A stretch of DNA of 64,000 bases, from NCBI RefSeq assembly GCF_031453975.1, contig NZ_JAVDPW010000002.1:434001-498000 (forward strand), given 5' to 3'. This DNA comes from Inquilinus ginsengisoli_A (GTDB taxonomy: Bacteria > Pseudomonadota > Alphaproteobacteria > DSM-16000 > Inquilinaceae). Every line of letters starts with the position of its first letter. Position 1 is the first letter of the stretch. A program made the translations under genes and the position numbers. The notes beneath the pieces are model-generated. The model saw nothing but the letters and a program-made list of their open reading frames with translations, was not told the DNA's origin and did not search any database. Positions 16,324-24,924 of the stretch are shown one piece after another.

Positions 16324-17182
16324 CCACGGCGGCCTGGCTGGGGTCGCGGCGGAAGGGGTGGGCCGGATAGACGCCGAGGAGGCGGAAGTTGCGGGTGAAG
16401 AACTGCAGCTCCTCCAACGCGAAGCGCAGCCCCGAATCATCGGGATGGCCGTCGACATCGGCGTAGAACTGGGTCTGGTTGAAGCGGCCGCCGAGCATGT
16501 AGCTCTCGAGCTTGACGATGTTCACGCCATTGGTGGCGAAGCCGCCCAGCGCCTTGTAAAGCGCGGCCGGCACCGACCGCACCTCGAACACGAAGCTGGT
16601 CATGACAGGGCCATTATCCGGCTTCGGCCGCACCGGGTCGCGCGACAGCACCACGAAGCGGGTGGTGTTGTGCTCGGCATCCTCGATGTCGGTGGCCAGG
16701 ATCTCCAGCTTGTAGATCTCCGCCGCCAGCCGGCTGGAGATCGCGGCGATGCCGGGGTCGCCCAGTTCCGACACCATGCGGGCCGCGCCGGCGGTATCGG
16801 CATGCACCACCGGCTTCAGGCCATGAACCCGCAGCCACTGCCGGCACTGGCCCAGCGCCTGGACATGGCTGTGCACCTCGCGGATGCCGTCCAGGCTGGC
16901 CCCGGGCAGCGCCACCAGCTGGTGGTTGATGCGCATGAAGTGCTCACCGACGATGTGCAGGCCCGATTCCGGCAGCAGGTGATGCATGTCGGCGACCCGG
17001 CCGGCAATCGAGTTCTCGATCGGGATCATCGCCAGATCGGCCCGGCCGTCATGAACCGCCGCCAGCGCCTCCTCGAAGGACGGGCACGGCACCGTCTGCG
17101 CGTTCGGATAGACCTGGCGGGCCGCCATGTCGGAATTGGCCCCCGGCCAGCCCTGGAACGAGATCGTCGGCGCGCGGCTCAT
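16316..17182 (-). CDS. pheA: Prephenate dehydratase with ACT domain
   Basis: A 288-aa monofunctional prephenate dehydratase that converts prephenate to phenylpyruvate for phenylalanine synthesis. The N-terminal domain starts ISFQGWPGANSDMA and has IPIENSIAGRV; the catalytic TRF motif is at residues 174-176 (NTTRFVVLS). The C-terminal ACT domain (about 190-280) carries GVNIVKLESYMLGG, the phenylalanine-binding ESRP-like position, implying feedback inhibition. There is no chorismate mutase domain. It overlaps kdsB by 4 bp (ATGA), a kdsB-pheA order common in alphaproteobacteria. Confidence 0.94.
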   Translation of the reverse strand: MSRAPTISFQGWPGANSDMAARQVYPNAQTVPCPSFEEALAAVHDGRADLAMIPIENSIAGRVADMHHLLPESGLHIVGEHFMRINHQLVALPGASLDGIREVHSHVQALGQCRQWLRVHGLKPVVHADTAGAARMVSELGDPGIAAISSRLAAEIYKLEILATDIEDAEHNTTRFVVLSRDPVRPKPDNGPVMTSFVFEVRSVPAALYKALGGFATNGVNIVKLESYMLGGRFNQTQFYADVDGHPDDSGLRFALEELQFFTRNFRLLGVYPAHPFRRDPSQAAVDA

Positions 17183-17946
17183 CGGGTGGCTCCCGGGTTG
17201 GGCTGGGGGGGCGAGAGCAGGCCGCGGGCCCGCTCCAGCTCGTCCTGGGTGTCGACGCCGAGCGGCACGGTGTCGACGATGGCGACGTCGATCCGCATCC
17301 CCGCGGTCAGCGCGCGCAGCTGCTCCAGCTTCTCGCGCCGCTCCAGCGCCGAGGGCGGCAGCGTCACATAGCGTTCCAGCGCCGCCCGGCGGTAGGCATA
17401 GAGGCCGATATGGTGCAGCAGCGGCCCGTCACCCCAGGGCGCGGTGGTGCGGGTGAAGTAGTAGGCGCGGCCGGTCCGGGCCCCCTCCTCCCGCTCGACG
17501 ATCGCCTTGACGATCGCAGGGTTGGTCTTCTCCTCCTCGCGCACGATCACCGCGGCCAGCGTGCCGATGTCGACCGCAGGGTCGTCGAGCAGCGCCACCG
17601 CCGCCCGCGGCAGGGCCGGGTCGAGCGTCGGCAGGTCGCCCTGGATGTTGATCACGACGTCGTGGCGCCCGCCCGGGTCGATGCTGCGCAGGGCCTGGGC
17701 GATGCGGTCGGAGCCGGAGGGCAGGTCCGGGTCGGTCAGCACCGCGATGCCGCCCGCCGCCTCGATCGCCTCGGCGATCGGCCGGTCGCCGCAGGCCACG
17801 ATCACCGGACCGAGATTCGCGGCCAGCGACCGGCGCCAGACATGGACGATCATCGGCTCGCCATGGATGTCGGCCAGCGGCTTGTTCGGCAGGCGGGTCG
17901 CGGCCAGGCGCGCGGGAATAACGACGACAGGATTCGAGGCACTCAT
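17179..17946 (-). CDS. kdsB: 3-deoxy-manno-octulosonate cytidylyltransferase
   Basis: A 255-aa CMP-Kdo synthetase that activates Kdo with CTP for lipopolysaccharide inner core synthesis. The nucleotide-binding N-terminus reads VVIPARLAATRLPNKPLADI, followed by DLPSGSDRIAQAL and VINIQGDLPTLDP, all standard for KdsB. The length is normal for the family. It is the first gene of a three-gene minus-strand unit and lies divergent from the cytochrome c gene, with 193 bp between them. Confidence 0.94.
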   Translation of the reverse strand: MSASNPVVVIPARLAATRLPNKPLADIHGEPMIVHVWRRSLAANLGPVIVACGDRPIAEAIEAAGGIAVLTDPDLPSGSDRIAQALRSIDPGGRHDVVINIQGDLPTLDPALPRAAVALLDDPAVDIGTLAAVIVREEEKTNPAIVKAIVEREEGARTGRAYYFTRTTAPWGDGPLLHHIGLYAYRRAALERYVTLPPSALERREKLEQLRALTAGMRIDVAIVDTVPLGVDTQDELERARGLLSPPQPNPGATR

Positions 17947-18139
17947 GGTGTCGCGTCATCCTCTCTTGCCGCGATGACGTCAAGAGATCACGAAAAGGGT
18001 GTCGCAGGCGGACATCCACCCCTTGCCAGACCGATTGGAACGACTCTACAAGACCCCGGACCCGCCCGTCGGAATCGCCAGTTCCGGCGGTGTCGTGTGT
18101 TCGGCTGGGCTGCAGTCGCGCTTCGGAGTGAGATCCGGC

Positions 18140-18745
18140 ATGGAATTTAATAAGATCTTCGCCGCCGTCCTTCTGGCCGGCATCATCGGAATGGCGACCG
18201 GCATCGTCGCCGATATGCTGGTTTCGCCGGAGCCCTTGAAGGAAAACACGTTCAAGGTCGACACCAGCGCGATCGCCAGTGCGGCGCCCGCCGCCGGCCC
18301 GGCCGCCGCGGCGATCCCGCCGATCGCGCCCCTGCTGGCAACCGCCGACCCGACCGCGGGCCAGGCGCTGTCCAAGGCCTGCGCCGCCTGCCACACCTTC
18401 GACAAGGGTGGCGCCAACAAGGTCGGCCCGAACCAGTGGAACCTGGTCGGCGCCCCGATGGGGCACAAGGACGACTTCAACTACTCCACCGCCATCAAGA
18501 AGAAGCACGAGGAAGGCGCCCACTGGACCTATGAGGAGCTGAACGAGTTCCTCGCCGGCCCGAAGGCGCACATCCCGGGCACGACCATGACCTATGCCGG
18601 CATGAAGAGCGAGAAGGACCGGGCCAACCTGATCGCTTGGCTGCGCACCAACGCGGACACCCCGGAGCCGCTGCCGAGCCCGGATGCTGCCGCCCCGGCG
18701 GCCCCCGCTGGCGGCGCCGAGCCGGCGCCGAAGAGCGGCGGCTGA
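18140..18745 (+). CDS. Membrane-anchored cytochrome c (CycM-like)
   Basis: A 201-aa c-type cytochrome. Residues 1-27 form an uncleaved signal anchor (FNKIFAAVLLAGIIGMATG), followed by an Ala/Pro-rich linker and a class I cytochrome c domain with heme motif CAACH at 81-85; the axial methionine is probably in IPGTTMTYAG. A Pro/Ala-rich tail ends the protein. This layout matches membrane-bound cytochrome c-552/CycM, which carries electrons from the bc1 complex to terminal oxidases. The start at 18140 is used since upstream in-frame codons have no membrane-anchor character. A hairpin terminator follows. Confidence 0.92.
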   Translation: MEFNKIFAAVLLAGIIGMATGIVADMLVSPEPLKENTFKVDTSAIASAAPAAGPAAAAIPPIAPLLATADPTAGQALSKACAACHTFDKGGANKVGPNQWNLVGAPMGHKDDFNYSTAIKKKHEEGAHWTYEELNEFLAGPKAHIPGTTMTYAGMKSEKDRANLIAWLRTNADTPEPLPSPDAAAPAAPAGGAEPAPKSGG

Positions 18746-18770
18746 TCGCCGCAACCCACGCCGAATCGAA

Positions 18771-18798
18771 GCGGGACCGCCCAGTGCGGTCCCGTTTT
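18771..18798 (+). terminator. Intrinsic terminator after cytochrome c gene
   Basis: A 9-bp perfect stem CGGGACCGC/GCGGTCCCG with a 5-nt loop is followed by TTTTCGTTT, a classic rho-independent terminator located 26 bp after the cytochrome c stop codon. Confidence 0.85.
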
Positions 18799-18893
18799 CG
18801 TTTATGTCTGGCTTTATTCCGACCGCCGAGATTTCCTAGACTCCCGAAGTCGCCCGGCGCTGTCCGGCGCCCGTGATTCGGCAAGGGAGTTTC

Positions 18894-20750
18894 ATGCGTC
18901 TCGTTCCCGCCCTCCTGATCGCCCTCACCCTCGCTGCGCCGGTCGCGGCCGGGGCGGAGGATCCGGCGGCGAGCCCGGCGCTGGCCCTGTTCGGACAGCC
19001 GAAATACCCGGCCGACTTCAGCCATTTCGACTATGCCGACCCGGATGCCCCCAAGGGTGGCACCCTGGTGCTGAGCACGGTCGGCAGCTTCGACACGCTG
19101 AACCTGATCCCGCTGGAGGGACAGCCGCCGCGGTCGCTGCCGCTGCTCTACGATTCGCTGATGGTCGAGAGCCAGGATGAGCTCGGGGTCTATTACGGCC
19201 AGCTGGCCCAGACCGTGACGGTGGCCGACGACGCATCCTGGGCGGTGTTCGCGCTGCATCCGGAGGCGCGCTGGCATGACGGCGTGCCGGTGACATCAGG
19301 GGATGTGGTGTGGAGCTGGGAGACGGTCCGCGACAAGGGCGAGCCGTTCCTGAAGTCCTTCTTCCGCGACGTGACCGGCGCCGAGGCTCTGGACGACCAC
19401 CGGGTGCGCTTCACCTTCGCCACCCACGACACCAGGAAGCCGATCGGCCAGATCGCGACCGCGCTGCCGATCCTGCCCAAGCACTGGTGGACCGCGAACG
19501 GCCGCGACATCACCCGGGGCACGGTCGAGCCGCCGCTGGGCAGCGGCCCCTACCGCATCGCCGCGGTCGACCCCGGCCGGTCGCTGAGCTGGGAGCGCGT
19601 GCCCGACTATTGGGGCCGCGACCTGCCGGTGAATCGCGGCCTGTGGAACTTCGACCGCATCCGCTACGACTACTACCGCGACCGCGACGCCGAGTTCGAG
19701 GCGTTCAAGGGCGGCAATGCCGACTTCCGGCAGGAATTCACCTCGCTGTTCTGGGCCACCGGCTACGACATTCCGGCGGTACGCGATGGCCGCCTCCTTC
19801 GTGCCGAAATTGCCAGCGAGGATCCCCGCGGCATGCAGGGATATTTCCTCAATCTGCGCCGGGCGCCCTTCTCAGACCCCAAGGTCCGCGAGGCGCTGGC
19901 CTGGCTCTACGATTTCGAATGGGTGAACAAGACCCTGTTCTCGGGGCTGTACGACCGGCTGACCAGCTATTTCAACGCCGAGGGCTTCCGCTCCTCGGGC
20001 GTGCCGGAGGGCCTTGAGAAGGATCTGCTGGAGCCGTTCCGCGGCCAGGTGCCGGACGCGCTGTTCGACACCCCCTTCGCCCTGCCGAAGACCGACGGCA
20101 GCGGCACCATGCGCGACAACATCCGCACCGCGCTGCGCCTGTTCAAGGAGGCCGGCTGGGAACAGCGCGACGGGGTGATGGCCAACACCGCCACCGGCGC
20201 GCCGATGACGTTCGAGATCCTGTCGAACCAGCCCGTGATCGAACGCGCGACCCAGCCCTTCATCGACCGGCTGCGGCAGGTCGGTATCCAGGCGACGATG
20301 CGCACGGTGGATTCGGCGCAGTACCAGACACGGTACCAGGCCTTCGATTTCGACATCATCGCCTTCGCCTACACCTTCTTCCCGCCGCCGGGGACGGAGC
20401 TGCGCAACTATTTCGGCTCCGAAGCCGCGGGGATCGACGGCTCGGCCAACCTGATGGGCATCCGCAACCCGGTGGTCGACGCGCTGATCGAGAAGGTCGC
20501 CACCGCCCGCGACCTGTCGTCGCTGCAGGCGGCGACGCGCGCGCTGGATCGCGTTCTGCTGTGGAACAGCTACGCCATCCCGCAATGGGGAAAGACCGAC
20601 GCCTGGATCGCCTACTGGAACCGGTTCGGCCTGCCGGCCAAACAGCCGTCCCACCGGTTCGGCGATGCGAATGGCATCGGCTTTCCCTCGACCTGGTGGA
20701 TCGATCCGGCGAAAGATGCGGCACTGAGCCGACCAAACGGACAGAGGTAG
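18894..20750 (+). CDS. yejA: Peptide ABC transporter substrate-binding protein, YejA-like (first copy)
   Basis: A 618-aa family 5 solute-binding protein with a Sec signal peptide (MRLVPALLIALTLAAPVAA). The mature part begins with FGQPKYPADFSHFDYADPDAPKGG, a pattern typical of YejA-type binding proteins for oligopeptides such as microcin C. The ATG at 18894 has GGGAG 6 nt upstream; the GTG 21 bp earlier lacks one. It is the first gene of a five-gene yej operon and is followed after 2 bp by a paralogue, so the transporter has two alternative binding proteins. Confidence 0.9.
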   Translation: MRLVPALLIALTLAAPVAAGAEDPAASPALALFGQPKYPADFSHFDYADPDAPKGGTLVLSTVGSFDTLNLIPLEGQPPRSLPLLYDSLMVESQDELGVYYGQLAQTVTVADDASWAVFALHPEARWHDGVPVTSGDVVWSWETVRDKGEPFLKSFFRDVTGAEALDDHRVRFTFATHDTRKPIGQIATALPILPKHWWTANGRDITRGTVEPPLGSGPYRIAAVDPGRSLSWERVPDYWGRDLPVNRGLWNFDRIRYDYYRDRDAEFEAFKGGNADFRQEFTSLFWATGYDIPAVRDGRLLRAEIASEDPRGMQGYFLNLRRAPFSDPKVREALAWLYDFEWVNKTLFSGLYDRLTSYFNAEGFRSSGVPEGLEKDLLEPFRGQVPDALFDTPFALPKTDGSGTMRDNIRTALRLFKEAGWEQRDGVMANTATGAPMTFEILSNQPVIERATQPFIDRLRQVGIQATMRTVDSAQYQTRYQAFDFDIIAFAYTFFPPPGTELRNYFGSEAAGIDGSANLMGIRNPVVDALIEKVATARDLSSLQAATRALDRVLLWNSYAIPQWGKTDAWIAYWNRFGLPAKQPSHRFGDANGIGFPSTWWIDPAKDAALSRPNGQR

Positions 20751-20752
20751 GG

Positions 20753-22621
20753 ATGATCACGCGGCGCCAATTCTCCATCGGTTCGATGATCACCATGGCG
20801 GGGGCCTCCCTGCCGCTGCCGCGCGCCTTCGCCCAGACGGCGGCGGGCGAAGCAGGCTATGGCGCGCCGACCTACTACCTGCCGATGCTCGACCTGAAGG
20901 CGGCCTATCCCAAGGACTTCCCGCATTGGAACTATGTCCGCCCCGACGCACCGAAGGGCGGCAAGATCATATTGGGGGTCTTCGGCACTTTCGACACGCT
21001 GAACAACCTCACCACCGACGGCACCGAGGCAGCCGGCCTCGGCGCCATCAATGACGCGCTGATCTCCACCAATCTCGATGAACTCGACACCTATTATGTC
21101 GATACCGCGGAGGCGCTGGAGGTTTCCTCCGACAAGCTGTCGATCATCCTCACCATGCGCGAGGGCCCGCGCTTCCACGACGGGCACCCGATGACCGCGG
21201 AGGATGTCGCGTTCACCCATCAGTTGCTGCGTGAGAAGGGCGCGCTGCGCCTTCGCGCCCGCTTCTACGACGATATGGACGGCATCGAGGCGCTGGACGG
21301 CCGCAGGGTCCGGTTCACGGCAAAGACGCTGAAGAATCCGCAGCTGCTCAAGGCCGTCGCCAGTTTCCCGATTCTGCCCAAGCATTGGTGGGAAAGCCGC
21401 GACTTCGGCGGCCTGACGATGGAACCGCCACTCGGCAGCGGTGCGTACAAGATCAAATCGGTCGACCCGGGCCGGGCGATCACGCTGGAGCGGGTCGCGG
21501 ATTACTGGGGCAAGGATCTGCCGCAGAATATCGGCTCGGCCAATTTCGACGAGATCACCTACCAGTACTATCGCGACCAGGACGTTCTGTACGAAGCGTT
21601 CAAGTCGGGCGAGTTCGACTTCCTGGCCATCGGCAGGCCCCAGCAATGGGTGACCGGCTTCAAGTCCGTATCAGCGGTCCAGACCGGAGCGCTGAAGCTC
21701 GAAGAAATTCCGGATGCGTCGCCGCAGCCCTATCGCGGCCTGATGTTCAATCTACGCCGTCCCTATTTCTCGGATGTGCGGGTCCGGCGGGCGCTGAACT
21801 ATCTCTATGATTTCGAGACGACGCAGAAGACCAGCTATTACGGGCTGTACAGCCGCATCCACAGTTATTTCCCGAACACGGACTTTTCGTTCAGCGGGCT
21901 GCCCGAGGGCCGGGAACTGGAAATCCTGGGCCAGTATCGCGGAAAGATCCCCGACGAGATCTTCACCACCGAGTTCAAGCAGCCGACGACGGATGGCAAC
22001 GGCAACATCCGCGCCAATATGCGCGCGGCACTGGACCTGCTGAAGCAGGCCGGCTGGGAATCGCGCAACGGCAAGCTGACCAATGCCGCAGGCGAGGCGA
22101 TGGCGTTTGAGATCGCCTATTTCACGCCGGAGATCGAGAAGACGATCCTACCCTTCGCCGAGAATCTGCGGCGGATCGGAATCCAGCCCTCGCCCCGGCT
22201 GCTCGACGTGCCGCAGTTCCGCAACCGCATCAACAATTTCGAATTCGACCTGATGCCGGCCGCCTTCACGCCGTTCTTCCCGCCGGGCGAAGCCCTGCGC
22301 GGCGGCTGGAATTCCCGCTACGCCGACCGGCCGGGCGACGAGAATTCGCAGGGGATCAAGGATCCCGTGATCGACGAACTGGTCGAGATGATCATCGCCG
22401 CCCAGACCTATGACGAGAAGGCGGCCACCTGCAAAGCCTTCGATCGCTACGCCACCTGGCAGTTCTATTCGATCGCCCTGTACGAGGACCCGGTCAACCG
22501 GGTCGGCTATTGGGATGTCTTCGGCCGCCCCGACACGCGCCCCAAAAACGATGTCGGCTTCCCCAGCACCTGGTGGTCCGATGAGAAGAACCCGAAAGCC
22601 GCGCGGGGGCAGCGCCGGTGA
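20753..22621 (+). CDS. yejA: Peptide ABC transporter substrate-binding protein, YejA-like (second copy, Tat-type signal)
   Basis: A 622-aa family 5 solute-binding protein paralogous to the preceding gene: it shares the DAPKGG entry, HWWE, PPLGSGAYKIK and TLERVADYWGKDLP stretches. Its leader differs, having a twin-arginine motif (TRRQFSIG) and cleavage near FAQ, so export of a folded protein by Tat is likely, unlike its Sec-exported neighbour. The start at 20753 lies 2 bp after the first copy's stop, with AGGTAGGG in front. Divergence between copies suggests different ligand ranges. Confidence 0.9.
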   Translation: MITRRQFSIGSMITMAGASLPLPRAFAQTAAGEAGYGAPTYYLPMLDLKAAYPKDFPHWNYVRPDAPKGGKIILGVFGTFDTLNNLTTDGTEAAGLGAINDALISTNLDELDTYYVDTAEALEVSSDKLSIILTMREGPRFHDGHPMTAEDVAFTHQLLREKGALRLRARFYDDMDGIEALDGRRVRFTAKTLKNPQLLKAVASFPILPKHWWESRDFGGLTMEPPLGSGAYKIKSVDPGRAITLERVADYWGKDLPQNIGSANFDEITYQYYRDQDVLYEAFKSGEFDFLAIGRPQQWVTGFKSVSAVQTGALKLEEIPDASPQPYRGLMFNLRRPYFSDVRVRRALNYLYDFETTQKTSYYGLYSRIHSYFPNTDFSFSGLPEGRELEILGQYRGKIPDEIFTTEFKQPTTDGNGNIRANMRAALDLLKQAGWESRNGKLTNAAGEAMAFEIAYFTPEIEKTILPFAENLRRIGIQPSPRLLDVPQFRNRINNFEFDLMPAAFTPFFPPGEALRGGWNSRYADRPGDENSQGIKDPVIDELVEMIIAAQTYDEKAATCKAFDRYATWQFYSIALYEDPVNRVGYWDVFGRPDTRPKNDVGFPSTWWSDEKNPKAARGQRR

Positions 22622-22679
22622 CACGATTCCGTAGCGCACCCCCTCGCCGCCTTGCCCAGTTCCGGGCAGAAGGCTGACC

Positions 22680-23789
22680 ATGCTGGCCTACATCATCCGG
22701 CGCCTGCTGCTGATCATCCCGACCCTGTTCGGGATCATGGTCGTCAACTTCGTCATCGTTCAGTTCGCGCCGGGCGGCCCGGTCGAGCAGATGATCGCCC
22801 AGATCCAGGGCACCGCCACCGATGCCACCAGCCGCATCAGCGGCGGCGGCAGCGACTTCAACCGCGCGCCCGATAGTTCGCAGCTGGGCGGCGGCGCCGC
22901 GGCCAGCAAATACCGCGGCGCCCAGGGGCTGGACCCGAAGTTTATCGCCGAGATCGAGAAGCAGTTCGGCTTCGACAAGCCGCCGCTCGAACGCTTCACC
23001 ATGATGATGCGCGACTACCTGACCTTCGATTTCGGCCGCAGCTACTTCAAGAGCGCGCGAGTGGTCGACCTCGTCGTCTCCAAGCTGCCGGTGTCGATCT
23101 CGTTGGGAGTGTGGACCACGCTGCTGACCTATCTGATCTCGATCCCGCTGGGCATCCGCAAGGCAGTGCGCGACGGGTCGCGCTTCGACATCTGGACCTC
23201 CGGCGTGGTCGTCATCGGCTACGCCATCCCCAGCTTCCTGTTCGCCATGCTGCTGATCGTGATGTTTGCCGGCGGCCGCTACTTCGCCTGGTTCCCGCTG
23301 CGCGGCCTGGTGTCCGACGGCTGGGCCAGCCTGTCCTGGTGGCAGCTGGTGCTCGACTACCTCTGGCATATGGTGCTGCCGATTACCGCCATGGTCATCG
23401 GCGGCTTCGCCACCCTGACCATGCTGACCAAGAACTCCTTCCTCGACGAGATCGGCAAGATGTACGTGCTGACCGCCCGGGCCAAGGGGCTGACCGAGGG
23501 CCGGGTGCTGTACGGCCATGTGTTCCGCAACGCCATGCTGATCGTGATCGCCGGCTTCCCCAGCGCCTTCATCGGCGTGCTCTTCACCGGCGCCCTGTTC
23601 ATCGAGGTGATCTTCTCGCTCGACGGCCTCGGCTACCTCGGCTACGAGGCCGCGATCCAGCGCGACTATCCCGTGGTCTTCGCCACGCTCTACGTCTTCA
23701 CCCTGCTCGGCCTGGTGATGAAGCTGGTGCAGGACGTGACCTACACGATGATCGACCCGCGGATCGACTTCGAGGCCAGGAATGTCTGA
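22680..23789 (+). CDS. yejB: Peptide ABC transporter permease YejB
   Basis: A 369-aa DppB-type inner membrane permease. It begins MLAYIIRRLLLIIPTLFGIM, the usual N-terminal helix, has the long periplasmic insertion (about residues 40-95, with GGGSDFNRAPDSSQLGGG) typical of YejB compared with DppB, and the EAA loop ending ARAKGLTEGRVLYGHVFRNA. It forms the translocation channel with YejE. Its last 8 bp overlap yejE. Confidence 0.93.
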   Translation: MLAYIIRRLLLIIPTLFGIMVVNFVIVQFAPGGPVEQMIAQIQGTATDATSRISGGGSDFNRAPDSSQLGGGAAASKYRGAQGLDPKFIAEIEKQFGFDKPPLERFTMMMRDYLTFDFGRSYFKSARVVDLVVSKLPVSISLGVWTTLLTYLISIPLGIRKAVRDGSRFDIWTSGVVVIGYAIPSFLFAMLLIVMFAGGRYFAWFPLRGLVSDGWASLSWWQLVLDYLWHMVLPITAMVIGGFATLTMLTKNSFLDEIGKMYVLTARAKGLTEGRVLYGHVFRNAMLIVIAGFPSAFIGVLFTGALFIEVIFSLDGLGYLGYEAAIQRDYPVVFATLYVFTLLGLVMKLVQDVTYTMIDPRIDFEARNV

Positions 23790-24924
23790 GGCCGCGTTGT
23801 CCCACGAAAAGGATTTCGCGCATCCCCGGGTGCTGGGCATCCGGGTGCGGCCGATCACCGCCCGCCGCGTCGCCAATTTCCGCGCCAACCGCCGCGGGCT
23901 GATCGCGCTATACCTGTTCCTGGCGCTGTTCCTGGTGACCCTGTTCGCGGAGTTCCTGGCCAACGACCGGCCGCTGCTGGTGAAATATGAGGGTCACTAC
24001 TTCGCCCCGATCTTCGCCACCTATCCCGAGACGGCGTTCGGCGGCGAGTTCGAGACCGAGGCCGACTATCGCGACCCCTATGTCCGCGACCTGATCAGCG
24101 CCAAGGGTTGGGCGGTGTGGCCGCTGATCCCGTTCTCGTACCGCACCATCAACTACGATCTCGGCCAGCCCGCCCCCTCCCCGCCCTCGGCCGTGAACTG
24201 GCTGGGCACCGACGACCAGGGCCGCGACGTGCTGGCCCGGCTGATCTACGGCCTGCGCATCTCGATCCTGTTCGGCCTGACCCTGACATTCTTCGCCTCG
24301 ATCATCGGCATCTTCGCCGGCGCCGTGCAGGGCTATTTCGCCGGCTGGACCGACCTGATCTTCCAGCGGGTGATCGAGATCTGGTCGGGCATGCCGCAGC
24401 TGTACCTGCTGATCATCATGTCCTCGATCTTCGTGCCCGGATTCTGGACCCTGCTGATCATCTTCCTGCTGTTCGAGTGGATGAGCCTGGTCAGCGTGGT
24501 GCGGGCCGAGTTCCTGCGCGCCCGCAACCTCGACTATGTCCGCGCCGCCCGGGCGCTGGGCCAGCCGGACCGGGTGATCATGTGGAAGCACGTGCTGCCC
24601 AACGCGGTGGTGGCGACCATCACCTTCCTGCCCTTCAATCTGACCGGTGGCATCAGCCTGCTGACGGGCCTGGACTTCCTCGGCCTCGGGCTGCCGCCCG
24701 GGTCGCCGTCGCTGGGCGAGCTGGTCAGCCAGGGTAAGGCCAACCTGCAGGCGCCGTGGCTGGGCTTCACGGCCTTCTTCTCGCTCGCCATCCTGCTCAG
24801 CCTTCTCGTCTTCATCGGCGAGGCGATGCGCGACGCTTTCGATCCGCGCAAGGCGATGGCCCCCTCCGCCCCGGCCCCGGCGGCCGCCCCGCCGCCCCTC
24901 GACAGCAAGGCCCAGACGCCATGA
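23782..24924 (+). CDS. yejE: Peptide ABC transporter permease YejE
   Basis: A 380-aa DppC-type permease. The N-terminal FRANRRGLIALYLFLALFLV is the conserved first helix, followed by the YejE-specific long periplasmic loop (about 50-140), the GTDDQGRDVLARLIYGLRIS motif and the EAA loop AARALGQPDRVIMWKHVLPN. It pairs with YejB. The stop overlaps the yejF start (ATGA), so translation is coupled. Confidence 0.93.
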   Translation: MSEAALSHEKDFAHPRVLGIRVRPITARRVANFRANRRGLIALYLFLALFLVTLFAEFLANDRPLLVKYEGHYFAPIFATYPETAFGGEFETEADYRDPYVRDLISAKGWAVWPLIPFSYRTINYDLGQPAPSPPSAVNWLGTDDQGRDVLARLIYGLRISILFGLTLTFFASIIGIFAGAVQGYFAGWTDLIFQRVIEIWSGMPQLYLLIIMSSIFVPGFWTLLIIFLLFEWMSLVSVVRAEFLRARNLDYVRAARALGQPDRVIMWKHVLPNAVVATITFLPFNLTGGISLLTGLDFLGLGLPPGSPSLGELVSQGKANLQAPWLGFTAFFSLAILLSLLVFIGEAMRDAFDPRKAMAPSAPAPAAAPPPLDSKAQTP

